A stretch of 64,000 bases of DNA. It comes from Daphnia carinata (lineage: Eukaryota; Arthropoda; Branchiopoda; Diplostraca; Daphniidae). Location of the stretch: the NCBI RefSeq assembly GCF_022539665.2, contig NC_081335.1, positions 558,001 through 622,000 of the forward strand, read 5' to 3'. The notes beneath the pieces were generated by a model, which saw nothing but the letters and a program-made list of their open reading frames with translations, was not told where the DNA came from and did not search any database. Both the position numbers and the translations under genes were made by a program. This document shows positions 1 to 18,613 of this stretch, piece by piece; position 1 is the stretch's first letter, and each line of letters begins with the position of its first letter.

Positions 1-6189
<6,189 letters not shown>

Positions 6190-7372
6190 TCTTCAATGAT
6201 ATTCTTTTTTCAATTGAGGGCGATATTGTTTTGCAATAATGATAACAATTTACAAATGGCGAAACGCGTTTAAGACGACATTACGTGTAGTCACTGTCCA
6301 CTTTGAAGAGACAATACTCTATCATCGTGTCGTTCGCAATCCTCGTGTTGGCGATCGCAACAAACACTACCACCACTAAAAACACGCAACGAAATTCTTC
6401 ACCAATGACCCATTTTTTTTTTTTTTGTTGTGCTTTTCTTTAGCGATTCTTCCGGCAGTTGGTCACGAAAACTTTTGAAACAACACAATTCAATGGTGGT
6501 GGTTCGTTTTCTTTCTTGTCTTGGTTTCACTCGCAAATTGAATACAGAGAGACGACGACACGATGTGTTGGACTGTCTACCAACGAGTCCCGCAATGTTC
6601 TAAAAACTTTGTGTCTGTGAGACTCGATGGGCCAGGAGGAGGGGGGAGAATAAAGACCCTATGTGCTATAGCAGCGCCAGTCCCAGACCCCCATCCCAAC
6701 CACCCCCCCCCCCCTCCAAGGTTGCTGGCGCCCTCTGTTAGTTTGCCCAAAGGCGATTTTGGGTTCTTTTCTTTCGGTCGTGCATGCTTTTTTCTATCTC
6801 TCTCTCTTTCTTTTTATTTCTTCTTCTTCTTCTTCACCCTTCCATTCTTTTTTTTTTCTTTGGCTTGTGGCCTTTACAGTAATTCAAAGCCAAGTGCCGC
6901 TCATTTGGTTAGATGTGTACGTTCTTTTGTTTTTGTTTTTTTCTTTCTTCTGGGGGTCCCACAAATCCCGCAGACGGAGAGAAAGAAGAGAGTGTTTTCC
7001 TCTCGTCGTCAATGACAAATAGCTGCATAAGGCAGAAAATGTATGCGTGAGCTCGGAGATGTGCCTACCCGCACACGGCAGTCCCCTTCTACAGAGTTCC
7101 GTTGCCCTTCAGTTTTCGCGGACGATAATATTTCAACTTGTCAAATTTTGAACTTGAGAAAAAATACAACGCGATCGCCATCTAGCGATGGTTTAAAGTA
7201 AGAAACTCAGCCATCTAGTATTCCTGACAGGCAACCTCAATCAAAATAAAAATCCATGCCTTTAAATAATTTGGTGTTTTTCACTATCGCGGTATTAGTC
7301 ACGCGTGATCAGCGACCGAATGAGCATTAGCTCAAAGGTTGTGTCCACTTGCTGAGAAATTATATAGTTACC
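6190..7372. promoter_or_regulatory. Divergent upstream region between the kinase and retinol saturase genes
   Basis: About 1.2 kb between two genes transcribed away from each other, so it should hold both promoters and 5' leaders. It contains C and T runs (6702-6716, 6788-6860) and no believable ORF. I see no clear TATA box for either gene. Confidence 0.5.
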
Positions 7373-10061
7373 ATGCTGTTCAACGTGGCACCGCTTCTAG
7401 ATGGCCGAAACCAGGCTGGAATAATCCTAGCCGTTTTCGTGGGCTATTACGTTAAGAGACGTTTCTTCACATCCAGAAAACGCTCTGGGAAATGGAAAGC
7501 TCCGTTTACCCAAGATTCAAGAACTCCACCAACTCCTTTGGTTACTGTGCAACAAACACGTGATGAAATTTTGAAAAAAGGTTTGATTCACATGTATTCT
7601 TACAATATCTTTTAAACTCCGTAACTATCTTCTGCCTTCTGTCATTCCTACTTTGACAGCTTTCACCAAGCAACTTGCTACTGAACAAAAATGGGATGCC
7701 ATTGTAATAGGATCAGGAATTGGAGGTTAAATTAAATTTCTTTAAATCATAGAATAAATACAGATTTTTTTTTTGTTGGCAGGATTGTCCAGTGCAGCTA
7801 TCCTCAGCAAAGCTGGTTTGAAAGTCTTGGTTCTTGAGAAACATGGCAAGTGTGGTGGAGCCTGCCACATCTTTAAGGCAGAAGGCTATGAATTTGATGT
7901 GGGTATTCATTACATTGGAAAAATTTCCGGTCCAACCCTGAATCACACTTTGTTGGATCAAATTAGTGATGGGCAAATCAAATGGGCTTCACTTGGTAAG
8001 CCTTTATTCTTAGAAATGAATCATTAAGATTTTTTATCTTGGTATCTTTTATAGACAACATCTTTGAGCGTGTGATCGTGGATGCGATGTCGCCAACGCA
8101 ACGAGAGTACAACGTCACCTCCGGTCGAGGTGTTTGGAAACAACAATTGTTGGAGCAATTTCCTGAGGAACAAAAAGCAATTGATACATTCTTCTCAATG
8201 GTGGATAGAGTAAGCCGCCAAACCAAAGCGTGGATTATAGTTAAAGTCGTACCCATTTGGCTCGTTAATTTAATAAGCGTTCTGGGATTACCGCGCTTTT
8301 TGAGCGACTTTTTTTACTTTGGCAGCCGTACATTGAAAGATGTTGTTGAGGTATTTGGTAGAGCAATTCAATTGTTGTGAACTGGATTTTATTATATTGT
8401 AATGGTCTAGAGTTTGACCAAGAACAAGGATCTGCAACTATTGTTCGCCTACAGTTGGGGAACCTATGGTGAACTGCCCAGTCGTACCAGCTTCGCCCTG
8501 CAAGCGTTGTTGCATGCCCATTATGAAAACGGTATAAAGAAAAAACTTCAATAATTTAATAGTGAATGAATACTTTGTTTTTCTTCATTTTTCTCTTAGG
8601 GGCATCATATCCGGTTGGTGGAGCATCGGAAATACCGTACCGTATTGTTCCGGTCATCGAACGAGCGGGAGGACGAGTCCTCATGAAGGCTCCCGTCCGT
8701 CAGATTCTGACAGAAGGAAGCCGCGTGACTGGTGTTCGAGTAGGCAAGAAAGAGGACGATGCAGTCGATATCTACGCTCCTATCGTCATATCCGATGCAG
8801 GTAAGAGAGTCGAACCTGTAAATTATTTAAAAGCCAGACAAGTGGTTGTCATGGCAACACGGTAGCTCCCATCACAATGCAAACAATAAAGAAGCCGATA
8901 GCCAGATCGATTATCGAATTTTCGCTATTGATAAAGGTGTCCACAACACTTTGCTGAATCTACTGCCAGAAAACGTTGCCAAAACATCACCCAGCTGGCC
9001 GATAACGAAAACCATGAAACCGGGAATCGGCTGTTTGAGTGTCTTTATTGGACTTAAGGGCACCACCGAAGAATTGGGACTTAAAGCCCAAAATGCCTGG
9101 GTCTTTACTGGCTCTAGTGCCGAAGATGTACTTTTGATATATTATTTGCCGTTTCCAATGATTTCGAAACGTTCTTTTTTTTTCAAAAATTAGGAATTCA
9201 GTAAATTATGTGATAATCAGACCCCAGACGATGTGCTCTACAAACCGTATCCAATTCTTTTCATCGGTTTCCCATCTGCCAAAGACCCATCGTGGGAGAG
9301 CCGATATCCAGGTCTGAAAGAAATCGAACTGCCTGACGAATACTCGCTAATACGATTTAAATAATTTTATAGGTCGCAGTACAATCACAGTCGTTTCTTT
9401 TGCTCCGTATTCTTGGTTTGCCCAATGGTCGGATTTGACGGTTAAGAAGCGAGGCGATGAGTACAATGCTCTGAAAAACGCCATTGGTCAGCAGATCATC
9501 GATCAGATAACCCACCTCTACCCCGACCTTAAGGTGATTCATCATTTTCTTATTTGCGATTGTGTAAAAAAAAGAAAAAGGGACACGTCATCAGGGCTTT
9601 CTCGTTGTTCTTTTGCACAGGGTGCTATTGATTATTTCAGTGTCGGAACTCCAATTACGAACGAACATTATCTAAACGCCAAAGAAGGTGCCATTTATGG
9701 CCTGGAACATTGTGTTGAACGCTTCTCTCCCAAACAGGCTTCATTGTTGCGCCCAGAAACCGGCATCGAAGGTATAATGATGATGATCAGACTCGTGACA
9801 TGTCGTCACCAACGCCCGTTCAATTGCTAACGTGCCGTATTTGGCGTGTCTATTTTTCTATCCAATTGTTTTGTTGTTTTCTATTCAGGGTTGTTTCTTT
9901 GCGGCCAAGATGTAATGTGTTCCGGATTCGTGCCTTCAATGATGAGCGGCCTTCTCTGTGCCAGCGCTGTGTTAAACACTAATCTTATGAATGACCTCGT
10001 TTTATTGCATAAGAAAGTAAAGGCCGCTACGCGTGAAAGCCAACGCAACAAGGCAGATTAA
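7373..10061 (+). CDS. RETSAT: All-trans-retinol 13,14-reductase (retinol saturase)
   Basis: Eleven exons: 7373-7580, 7660-7725, 7783-7995, 8055-8350, 8411-8531, 8600-8800, 8937-9127, 9194-9311, 9373-9533, 9621-9771, 9889-10061. They total 1899 bases, or 632 residues, close to the vertebrate enzyme (about 610). The family is an FAD-dependent, membrane-associated ER oxidoreductase of the phytoene-desaturase type that saturates the 13,14 bond of retinol. Visible support: an N-terminal hydrophobic stretch with basic residues after it (GIILAVFVGYYVKRR), the dinucleotide-binding motif DAIVIGSGIGG followed by VLVLEKHGKCGGACH, EFDVGIHYIG, YPVGGASEIPYRI, FIGFPSAKDPSWESRYPG and the C-terminal FAD-site motif LFLCGQDVMCSG. 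The ATG at 7373 has a good context (TTACCATGC). The seventh exon uses the donor GAT|GTACTT, the least certain junction, though phase is kept. The gene looks intact. Confidence 0.95.
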
Positions 10062-10722
10062 ATCACGGTTTCACCTTCCGGTTGACTTGTTTTGATTTAT
10101 CATTGTCGACCGTGAAATAACTCGCAATTTCGGTTTCAATTTCTGGCCAGTAATGTTGAAAATAATGCACATTCTGTGTTGTTTTTTATTTCAAATCCAG
10201 TCTTGTCCTAATTGTCCAGTACTTTGTGAGAATATAGTCCTTACCGCCCGTAGCTTATCTTAATGAAAACAGCCGAGTCATTTCAGTTTGTAATCATCGT
10301 CGACGCTCAAACTCATGTCCATGACCAAACTGGAATAAGGGCACCACACGGTAATTCATTCTTATCTCCATATCTGTTCTACTCAGCAGGTATGGCGCAA
10401 GCTTAGTAGGCTTAGAGTAGTTTATGATGCGTGGCTCTTTTTTGTGTGTTTACGACACGTACAAGTTAATTAGTAACGACCCGAAAAGGAGATCGTGCAA
10501 CGAATTGATTAGACAGACATTTGCAAGTTACAACAGCAATGCTATTCGATAGATGTATCGAGGGAAAAGAAAAAAAAATACACTGAGAATGCTTAAACGT
10601 AGTAATTGTTTTGGCCAACTTGAAATTTACATTACAAATAATTGATGTTCAAATGCGAAAGATAACACACTTTTTCCTATCGTATGATTGAAAGATATGG
10701 CATTAGTATTTCGTCTGGTTTT
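10062..10722. other. Intergenic space between convergent genes
   Basis: The 3' flanks of retinol saturase (plus) and the first Reeler gene (minus). AT-rich, with an A run at 10568-10580. No ORF or RNA gene that I can support. Confidence 0.5.
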
Positions 10723-12023
10723 CTACACGGTGATTAATAGCAAATGCTTGTCACGCAATAGGAGCACAGCCCAGAATGCCATGCTGGCCAACAGTACCTT
10801 GAAATCGAGCCGGAATTCGGAAGATGGCCCACTTCCTGATGGCTTGGTGGTCTGTATAATGCATAGGAAATAAGATCTCTTGATCAAATCATTTTCAAAT
10901 ACAATCTAAAACGTACAGAGGTCATTCCCGTGGTGACGTGTGCAGTTGTTTCATCTGTCGTAAAGAAATCAGTTGAATTGTATCCGTCTTCCGTCACGTT
11001 GAACATAGTTTCTTCCGTAGTAGTAGCAATACTTTCATTGCCATCGCTTGTCGCCATTTCAGAATACCTGGTGTCCTATTAATCAATATCAAATGGCAAA
11101 TTTGTTCCACCAGTTGATTGTTAGGCCCTTTGGCTAACAGCTACCTACCGTTGATAACCATGTCGTTGACGGCTGTGTTTCAGTAAACGTAGGAAGGGTA
11201 GCAGATATCGGATCGATAACACGTACAGGATGAGCAGCTGGAGTGTTAATCCAAAATACGGTACCGTTGGTAAGATACGTAGTTCTGAATAATCCAAATA
11301 AAATTTCATTTGAACATCTTGAAGGTTGGGTTTGCTTAAACATAAACTTACCGGAAACTCACTAAACCGACGTAGTCTTTCGGAGGTGTCCAGTGAACGG
11401 TAACAAAATGCTTTTCGTCACTGGAGTGATGTGTCACAGCGTTCTAAGTCATATTGATACCACAGATGTTACGCAATCGTGTAAAATTAGAAAGTATTAT
11501 ACATTCAACAATCGTCCGTTCGGGCAGCTGACCACTTGTCCGTCGCTGGGTAGCAAAAAGAATCCGATGGGGACGTCCGTTAAGTTGCTCTCGCTACCAA
11601 ACGCCATTACGAGATAACCTGAATTGCATACACATGCAAAATGAATCGATTGTTGGTAAAACAAACCAAGGGAAGGCTACCTTTAAATGAAACGTCCAGA
11701 CCTAAAGATCTTTGTTTGATTGTGAGCGTTAATTGTACGACATCACCGTTATTGATCATCTCCGACTATATTTTATTTGATTCAAACGGCCGCACCCAAT
11801 AAATTCAAATCGAAATGAAGAGATCTTCAATGTTGCTTAAAGCTCAGCAACGTAAAAACGTACGTACCTTGTCTGGGTATGTAACGAAAGGATGAGGACC
11901 CTGTTGGGGTTGGACCCCATGGATAGATTCCATCGGTGAGCAATCGGTGAGCGGAATGCTGTCGGAAAAGCTTCTCACCCCGTTAGTGTGACTGGCAAAC
12001 ATCCTAAAGAGAACTAAGAACAT
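10723..12023 (-). CDS. Reeler-domain surface protein with Ser/Thr stalk and C-terminal anchor (array member A)
   Basis: Seven exons on the minus strand: 11868-12023, 11681-11765, 11503-11618, 11352-11443, 11149-11284, 10917-11075 and 10723-10851; 290 residues, phases consistent. The Reeler core is recognisable by the Cys-Met-HG start (SPMESIHGVQPQ), SFKGYLVMAFGSES, FFLLPSDGQVVSCP, NAVTHHSSDEKHFVTVHWTPP and TTYLTNGTVFWI. After it comes a Ser/Thr-rich stretch of about 85 residues (exon 6) and a hydrophobic end (FKVLLASMAFWAVLLL) that fits a GPI signal or a membrane anchor. The N-terminus is divergent: the usual GAP...AC motif is missing and the signal peptide is weak. The start could instead be the in-frame ATG at 12104. 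Reeler proteins of arthropods include immune nodulation factors; the role here is inferred only. Confidence 0.82.
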
Positions 12024-13796
12024 AGCGGACAATGTTGGAGAATGTTTGTTGTAATTAGCGAATTGATTTGCTCCTCTCCGTAGCCACATTTCGGTACGAA
12101 ACACAGTTAGTCAGCATGTGCACTCGTTAACAATCCTCATTGGGTTCTGCGGCTGTTCTTCAGCCAAGAGAATGTTCATATGCCTGTCCTTCAGTGTTGG
12201 ATAGCCCACTGTTAATGGCTACCTCATTTAGCTGATTATGGTATATGCATAGAGTCATTGGGCACCCTTCATAACGAAGACTTAACATAAAAGGGTGAAT
12301 ATATTAATGCGGTCTCTCCCTACTATATTCTTCGTGTTAGCTCCCGTCTGTCGTTTACGATCGTGAGAGTCATACGAGGGTTGGACCGGATGATCCTTTT
12401 ATCTCGATTGGCGCATCGTTGGCTTTATTTTTGCAATAAACCGCAATAATTAGAAAGGCAGGTGATGTGTTTATGCGGCTTGTGTCGTTTGTTTGTTAAA
12501 CGTGACTCATTATCTTTTACCTGCAAAAGCTTACATAACTATTGTGAGTGAAAAAAGCTCGGGTGGTTGGATTTGATGCATCTGTTAGAGCAGTGAGTGT
12601 GAGGACTGTCGGTCACTACTAAACTAACTGAAAATGTGGACGCACACTTTACTTTAAATTTGATTTATTTGTCTGGAAAAGAAGGAGATAATAAAGTGCC
12701 TACAGAAGAGCAGCCATATGACATTTGATGTGATAAAATTTTCTTGATGCGGCCAATCGAAATAGATTTTACGTTCACTTACCTAAATTTCCGTGTGCCA
12801 CGTGAGTGTCACTACTATCTACCTTGAGTTTGAGTGACTCAGTTTTGACAAACATCGAATGGATCGTTGATAACCTTCATTATTTTTAGTTTAAACGATA
12901 TTAAGCGCTAAACAACAGTTTTGCAACATATGCAGTACAGAAATCCCCGTTCACTATCAGCAGCGTCATAATTACAACAGTCTCTACTTAAGTGCTTCCA
13001 GGCAATTTCGTAACATTATGTGTGAAAATGAAGTTTATATTTAAGTAGATCTTCTTTTAGAGCTCTATCTAGCGTAACAGCCTATAGAATCCTAAAGCAT
13101 TACGGTCTACCTACCCGCGTGATTCATCTTCGGATCAAACATCAAAGACAAAAAATCGCTACATAGTCAGCGATTTTTAAAGTTTTAAATCGTTTGAGAA
13201 ATCCGAATGGAAAATGAATGTCATCGCTTTTTTACGATATAGAACAATTATAGATGATTACAAAGGAAGCGTAAGTAAATAAAGGACAAAAATAAGTACA
13301 GCAGGCACCGTGCGTCTCCTAAACGTCACTCAATGATAAGATGTTCTCTTTGTTTTTCATTTCCTTTCTGTCACGTGAAACGTTAGAATCGTTAGGATGT
13401 TCACATGCTATGTTTGCCATTATTTTGTTTATGATGAATTCTTTAATAAAGTTAATTTTTTTTTAAATTCAGATCCATTGAATCCAGAAGATACATGGTA
13501 CTCACGAAAGAGAATTCGAACTGACGGCAACGCAACCAGTAGCGCAAGAAGACTATGCACTTTGACTGGGTTCAAATAATTATTTTCTTATGTAAGAAGT
13601 CTTATGTAAAAAAAAAAACACAAATTTAGAGACTATCGTATAAGAATTGAGGTGCACTATCTCCTTCCTGCGTGCTAGAAATGGGTAGAACCCTCTAAAC
13701 GTATGCAGCAATAGCGTAATACAACGACAGTTTACCTGTCCCCGGCTTTCAGTTTATTATACATCGAAAATTCAAAGCGAGTATTCAGTCCTCAAC
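12024..13796. promoter_or_regulatory. Divergent intergenic region between Reeler genes A and B
   Basis: About 1.8 kb between a minus-strand and a plus-strand gene. A TCAGTC initiator-like site lies at 13785-13790, eight bases before the next ATG, with an A/T-rich TATA-like stretch at 13753-13762. No ORF in the rest is convincing. Confidence 0.5.
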
Positions 13797-14842
13797 ATGC
13801 TTTGCAACAAGAACATGTACACCTGTGCTGTCGTCCTTGCCTTCCTATTGGCATCGGCATCCATCGACCGGATCGATGGAGCACCGGATGGAGCGCCACT
13901 TGAAGCGTGTGAGACCATGACACCTGGACATGGTGTCGATCCGCAACTCATCACTTCGTCACCCTTCCAAACTGAAATTCCATCTGGGGTAAAAAAATAA
14001 TTGGAGCATAGTTTTCAATTCAATTATGTTGTCTATTGAAAATGAACGAATTGGCTCTTTTCTCTGTAGCAATATGCCATCATGGACAATGCCTTGAATT
14101 TGGAATTGCGCTCAAAGAATGACGTAACTACGTACAAAGGTATAACAAATTTAGCCTGAAAAACTTTAAAATTTTGAATGTAGTCGAATGATTGTGTTAA
14201 ATGCCAGGTTTCCTTGTGATGGCATTCGACATGAATGATGCTACCAAACCAATCGGCACGTTTGAGCTACCCAGTGATGGCAAAGTAATCGACTGTTCCG
14301 GTATCGTTGGGGTAAGGTTTTTGCTTTTGGAACGCAAATTGACGCAGATCATAACTTTAAATATTAACATGTTTAAAAAAATTAAAAATCAAAGAGCGCT
14401 GCTACCCACAAGGTCAACAATGAAAAGAAGTTAACCACCGTGCAATGGGTTCCTCCTCAAGGCTTTATGGGTACAGCCATTTTCAGGTATTAGTTAACAA
14501 CATTAATTTGTCCAAAATTCCCCGTTAATGTAATCAGTTTCATTTTCAACTTAACCTTCTCATTTATTTTGTAGGACCACTTACGTGCATAACGTGACGA
14601 CATTTTGGGTTAAGACAGAATCAATTGCCGTCACTTATGTGATGGAGCTCCCAACATCTTCAACATCGGAAGCTCCGGTACAATTATCTTTTAGCATCCA
14701 TTTTTTTAAATTGTGCAAATGTTGAACGTCATTGTTTGGCTTCTCACTATAGGTGGTGACAACTCCAAGCTCTGCCTCACAAACAGGCACGACATGGATC
14801 AGCCTGATAACCTTTTCACTGATGACTTCTTTAATGCGATAA
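13797..14842 (+). CDS. Secreted/GPI-anchored Reeler-domain protein (array member B)
   Basis: Six exons: 13797-13988, 14070-14139, 14208-14311, 14395-14486, 14575-14677 and 14753-14842, giving 216 residues. A signal peptide (CAVVLAFLLASASI) precedes APDGAPLEACETMTPGHG, the start of the Reeler domain. Then come GFLVMAFDMNDATKPIGTF, HKVNNEKKLTTVQWVPP, TTYVHNVTTFWVKTES and a short Ser/Thr linker. The tail TTWISLITFSLMTSLMR is hydrophobic and looks like a GPI signal. Exon sizes 70, 104 and 92 are the same as in the other array members, which argues for tandem duplication. The fourth exon begins AGC instead of the usual AAC. No catalytic residue is expected; Reeler domains bind ligands. Confidence 0.88.
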
Positions 14843-17115
14843 CGTTCATCACGTGGATGTAATTTGTTTAGCCAAAATCTGCATGATCAGAGTTCAAGAT
14901 TATTCCAAATTTTATGTAAGCATGTATAACTGTTGATTGAAATTTTCATTGGGGCTGATTTGACATTAAACTGAACGCGGTTCATTATTAAGGTTCCATT
15001 TATGAAGCGATTTACACCCATTAGACAAGAATTTTATTTGGTTACGTAATCGTGCTCTGGAAGTAAATAAACAGATGAAAACGTTTCGTTCCTCTTATTG
15101 GCATTTCTACCTGAGTGACGAAGCATTTTTTTTTTCAACGCATGAATTCACAAAGCGTTGTTATAGGATCTGTCCTGTTGAATATAAATCTTGCTTGATC
15201 TCGTACGGTCGGATACACGTGAGGCGTTACGTAAGCGAATGCATTCCAATCTTCCACAAAAAGGCCGTTATCTTGAACTGTCCAAGTTGATCAACGGTTT
15301 TGATTTCAGGACAAAGATGGCAGGAGCCGTGAGCAAATGAACGCTCCGAGATATCCTGAGATTGATTAGTAATCCGACTGCCATTGTAAATCTTGACACA
15401 GCAAAACCAAGTGGTGCAATGCTGCACTAATCTGAAATACCCCGTGATCATCTAAGAAAATCCCCGCGTTTAAATCGTCTTGGCTTTTCGAAAATAATGC
15501 AAACCAACACGGAATTAAATGATACAAGAGAGAGCTTGGAATCATAAACATAAATCTATGCTAAAACCTGGACTGTACGGGCAATGCATGAATCGTAAAG
15601 TATTCACTATCTCATCGTTCAAACGAATCTCTAATCCCTACTGGATGAAACACACTGCGTCAATAAGGAAAACGTGTGACGTCTGAAAAACGAAACATAA
15701 CAAGTGATGCTTTTCCTACCGATAATTGTTGCTATATAGATTAATGCATTTTACATCCACCAATTGCTTTTCTGCGGTCAAAGTTTAGCTGCAGTGAAAG
15801 TCATGGCTCGTAAGTTTTATTGCTCAATGTTTGTGCACTGTGTATGTGTCGATTAGGGAAGAAAAGGTGGATATCACGTAAGCGTCTCGCCAACCGACCG
15901 CTCTCCGTCCGGCATCGAATGCGTTTGATGCGCACGGCACTACCGACCGATGGTTACATGGCCGTCTGGCAGGTGACTTTTGCCCGTTCAAAGATCGAAT
16001 TTTGTTGACGGCACGTCTCTGCCATACGCACGTACGCCTTAATTTGCCAGCCATTTGATTCTTATTGCTTTTTAACGCGTACATTTTTCACTCGTAAATT
16101 GGAACCAACTTTCATTTGACTTATATAGTCGAAGAGTTTTTTTATTGTTGTCGCTTAAATTGGTTAAAATTAAAATTTCAAGTCAGAATAATGGTAACGT
16201 CGAATGGCCATTTTTGTTTTGCGCACGGCACATCTCTCGAATGGCATGGGCCTCTGCCAGGAACGTGTACGAACGTGAGTAAGTGCACGGCGGGTGGTCA
16301 GCTGTGATCGGCAACGGTTTCCCCTCACCGGGACGCCCGGTGAGGGGAAAATCACCTGGTGGGATGACAGAGTGAAGTATATTCATCTTGAAAACCATTT
16401 TTTGTTTTTAGCCATTCCTCTTCAATGGTGAAATGGGTTGATCTGCGATTCATCTTCAATCCTTCTCGTATGAAATATTTGGCGAAACGGTTGCAGAGAG
16501 ATCAACTGTTTTGCGGTTCGTATTCATGTTGAGGTGTCATGCTTTCGCAGGCAGCAGTCGGTGCTTCCGGGGGTACTAACATCTTTTAGTATACAGTTAA
16601 ACTATGCGAATGGCATTCATCGAACGTTGTTGATATTCTTTTTCAGAAACACTGATATTAGATGCAAACATTGTTCTCAATCTAAAGTGATATCCTACGT
16701 GCTATGGAGGTTATTCTACAAGACAACAGGCACGCTGTTAACACAAACACGGAGCGGATGGCCACAACTATACCCAAGTACCTTAATATAATTGGTTGTG
16801 CTACAATTCAGTATAATAAATATCATTTTGATTTAAACAGTGAGACGCATATACGTCTGAACAGACACGCATGGCATCGAGGAAGCATTTCCAGCCCGGA
16901 AAAGAGTTCGACAGGAGAAGACGCTTGTAAACAAACCCAAAGCTAAACAGATATTCTGAACACAACAATTGTGTATATCGTAAGTCGTATTGTAAGTCAA
17001 TTATTGATTTGATAAAGTCCGTTTCACCCATCAACGCCTCCTGTCCGGAGTGGGGTGGCGTACAAGATCATTTTCTCCATAGAGACTCGAAGATTGGAGC
17101 CACTTGTTTTGATCG
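14843..17115. other. Intergenic region with one perfect hairpin
   Basis: About 2.3 kb between array members B and C. No coding region that I can support. The one clear structure is the inverted repeat at 16318-16350. The open frames around it are chance frames without recognisable domains. Confidence 0.5.
16318..16350. repeat. Perfect 15-bp inverted repeat with 3-base loop
   Basis: TTTCCCCTCACCGGG at 16318-16332 is exactly complementary to 16336-16350, with ACG between. It is GC-rich in an AT-rich setting. The arms are too short for a typical animal microRNA precursor, and no gene end is close, so its role is unknown. Confidence 0.93.
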
Positions 17116-17152
17116 TATAAATAGCTGAACGGGAGTAAGTGGACAGATCAGT
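17116..17152 (+). promoter_or_regulatory. TATA box and TCAGT initiator of Reeler gene C
   Basis: TATAAATAG at 17116-17124 and TCAGT at 17148-17152, 32 bases apart start to start. This is the arthropod TATA-Inr spacing. The ATG follows at 17205. Gene D has a near copy (18531-18567). Confidence 0.75.
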
Positions 17153-17204
17153 CCCTATACATTCAGCCTTACTACACACATCACAATATCCGCACAGATT
17201 GACC

Positions 17205-18073
17205 ATGTTCACCTGTGCTCTAGTCGCTGCCTTTTGGCTTTTGATGGTGGCACCGATTGATCAGATCCACGGATCCCCTACCGGAGCACCGACTGCTGCC
17301 TGCGAAAGCATGACACCTAACCATGGATACGATGGGCAAAACAGTTCGTCTCCCTTCAATACTGAGCTTCCGGCCGGAGTAAAATAGAAATTCTAATTGG
17401 CTGTAATGCGCTATTTAACTAACCGAATCCATTATTCAAATGTAGATGATTGCCTACATGGATGATCCTGTGCATCTGGAACTTCGTGCTTCCTCTGGAA
17501 CGTACTTCAAAGGTATACATTTTAGGCATGCTTAACAGGAAGCTAATTGAACTAAACAATGATGATATTGAATTCAAGGTTTTCTTATAATGGCGTTTGA
17601 TAAGAACGATAATTCTGCCACTCCCAGGCCGATTGGTACCTTCAAACTGATCGAAGGTAGTGATGGTCAACTGAAGAACTGCGGCACTGGCACAATGGTA
17701 TTACACATTTTCCACAACATTAGCGTACTAGATGTGCACGAATCTCATCGATTTGTAATTTCTGCACGACATTACAGAACGCAGTCACGCATACGAATAA
17801 CATCGGGAAGAATTTGGTGAGGGTCGACTGGCAACCACCGAAATATTACATGGGCACGGCCGTTTTCAGGTGAGGTTTTTGCTTCAGAAAGACGTGGTAG
17901 TGCAACTGTTGAATTATATTCAATTGGCAAAACAACAGACCACTTACGTCCAAGATGTTAGCACGTTTTGGGTCAAGACGGAATCCATAACTGTGACGTT
18001 CGTGATGCCGGACGGAAGCACCCACGATCCTATGACGACTATGAGAGCCGATAAAATGCGATTCCTTTTGTAA
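17205..18073 (+). CDS. Reeler-domain protein (array member C), one base out of frame at the last junction
   Basis: Exons at 17205-17378, 17446-17512, 17579-17697, 17778-17869 and 17939-18073. The signal peptide LVAAFWLLMVAPIDQ is followed by GSPTGAPTAACESMTPNHG, GFLIMAFDKNDNS, NAVTHTNNIGKNLVRVDWQ and TTYVQDVSTFWVKTES. The fourth exon ends in phase 2 (GTTTTCAG|GTGAGG), but the only nearby acceptor (17937-17938) delivers ACC directly, where every paralog has one extra base (G or A) first. Normal splicing would therefore shift frame and stop soon after. A weak upstream donor (GCC|GTTTTC) would restore the frame at the cost of three residues. The gene also has no hydrophobic tail and ends in MRADKMRFLL. 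It is either a recent pseudogene, a secreted variant with altered splicing, or a sequence error. Confidence 0.7.
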
Positions 18074-18530
18074 TGCACATTTTACCTGAGCTGGCAAAAT
18101 ACAATTATGAATATTATACGTATACATGAATAAGCCATATGCGATAAATGGCATTTAAACTTTTTAAATATGTTAACGGGATTTCAATGATGATGGGATA
18201 TTCGTAAAAAAACAATATGAATGCTTATAAATGCTATATTAGCATATAAAAGCAAAGATAGACGTAGTAACAAAATAAAATTCAACTTCAACTAGCGAAT
18301 CAAAACAAATACATAGAATGAGAGATACATGAAATTCAACTTTCTTCGACAAACAAACAAGAGACAGTCTCCATCACGCTGTTGTCAATTCCGGCGAGAT
18401 TATCAAAAAGTTAAGAAACCGCCTTTAATTCCGAGGTCAAAGTACGTTATCACTCGTTCAACTCCAAGTGCAACACAGCCGCCGTTTTGAAAGAAGATAG
18501 AAGGTGCTAGCCGTGCACGTAGGACGACCG
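18074..18530. other. Intergenic spacer between Reeler genes C and D
   Basis: AT-rich 3' flank of gene C and upstream flank of gene D. Nothing coding is visible. Confidence 0.5.
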
Positions 18531-18567
18531 GATAAATAGTCCAGGTAGCGTACAGTGGTAGATCAGT
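18531..18567 (+). promoter_or_regulatory. TATA-like box and TCAGT initiator of Reeler gene D
   Basis: GATAAATAG at 18531-18539 and TCAGT at 18563-18567, with the same 32-base offset as gene C. GATCAGTC is shared by both promoters. The ATG is at 18614. Confidence 0.7.
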
Positions 18568-18613
18568 CGCGTGTCCGCTCCGTTTCAACAACAAATCGTG
18601 TCATCAAAGGAAA

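Noticed and set aside
10240-10280. Possible mitochondrial DNA insertion (TTACCGCCCGTAGCTTATC)
   Set aside because: Only a short word recalls tRNA or rRNA sequence; no longer match is visible by eye.
16318-16350. MicroRNA precursor or bacterial-type terminator
   Set aside because: The stem is only 15 bp with a 3-base loop, too short for a precursor, and there is no bacterial context.
16170-16398. Open frames across the perfect hairpin
   Set aside because: Short, unrelated to known domains, and created by the inverted repeat reading through in two frames.
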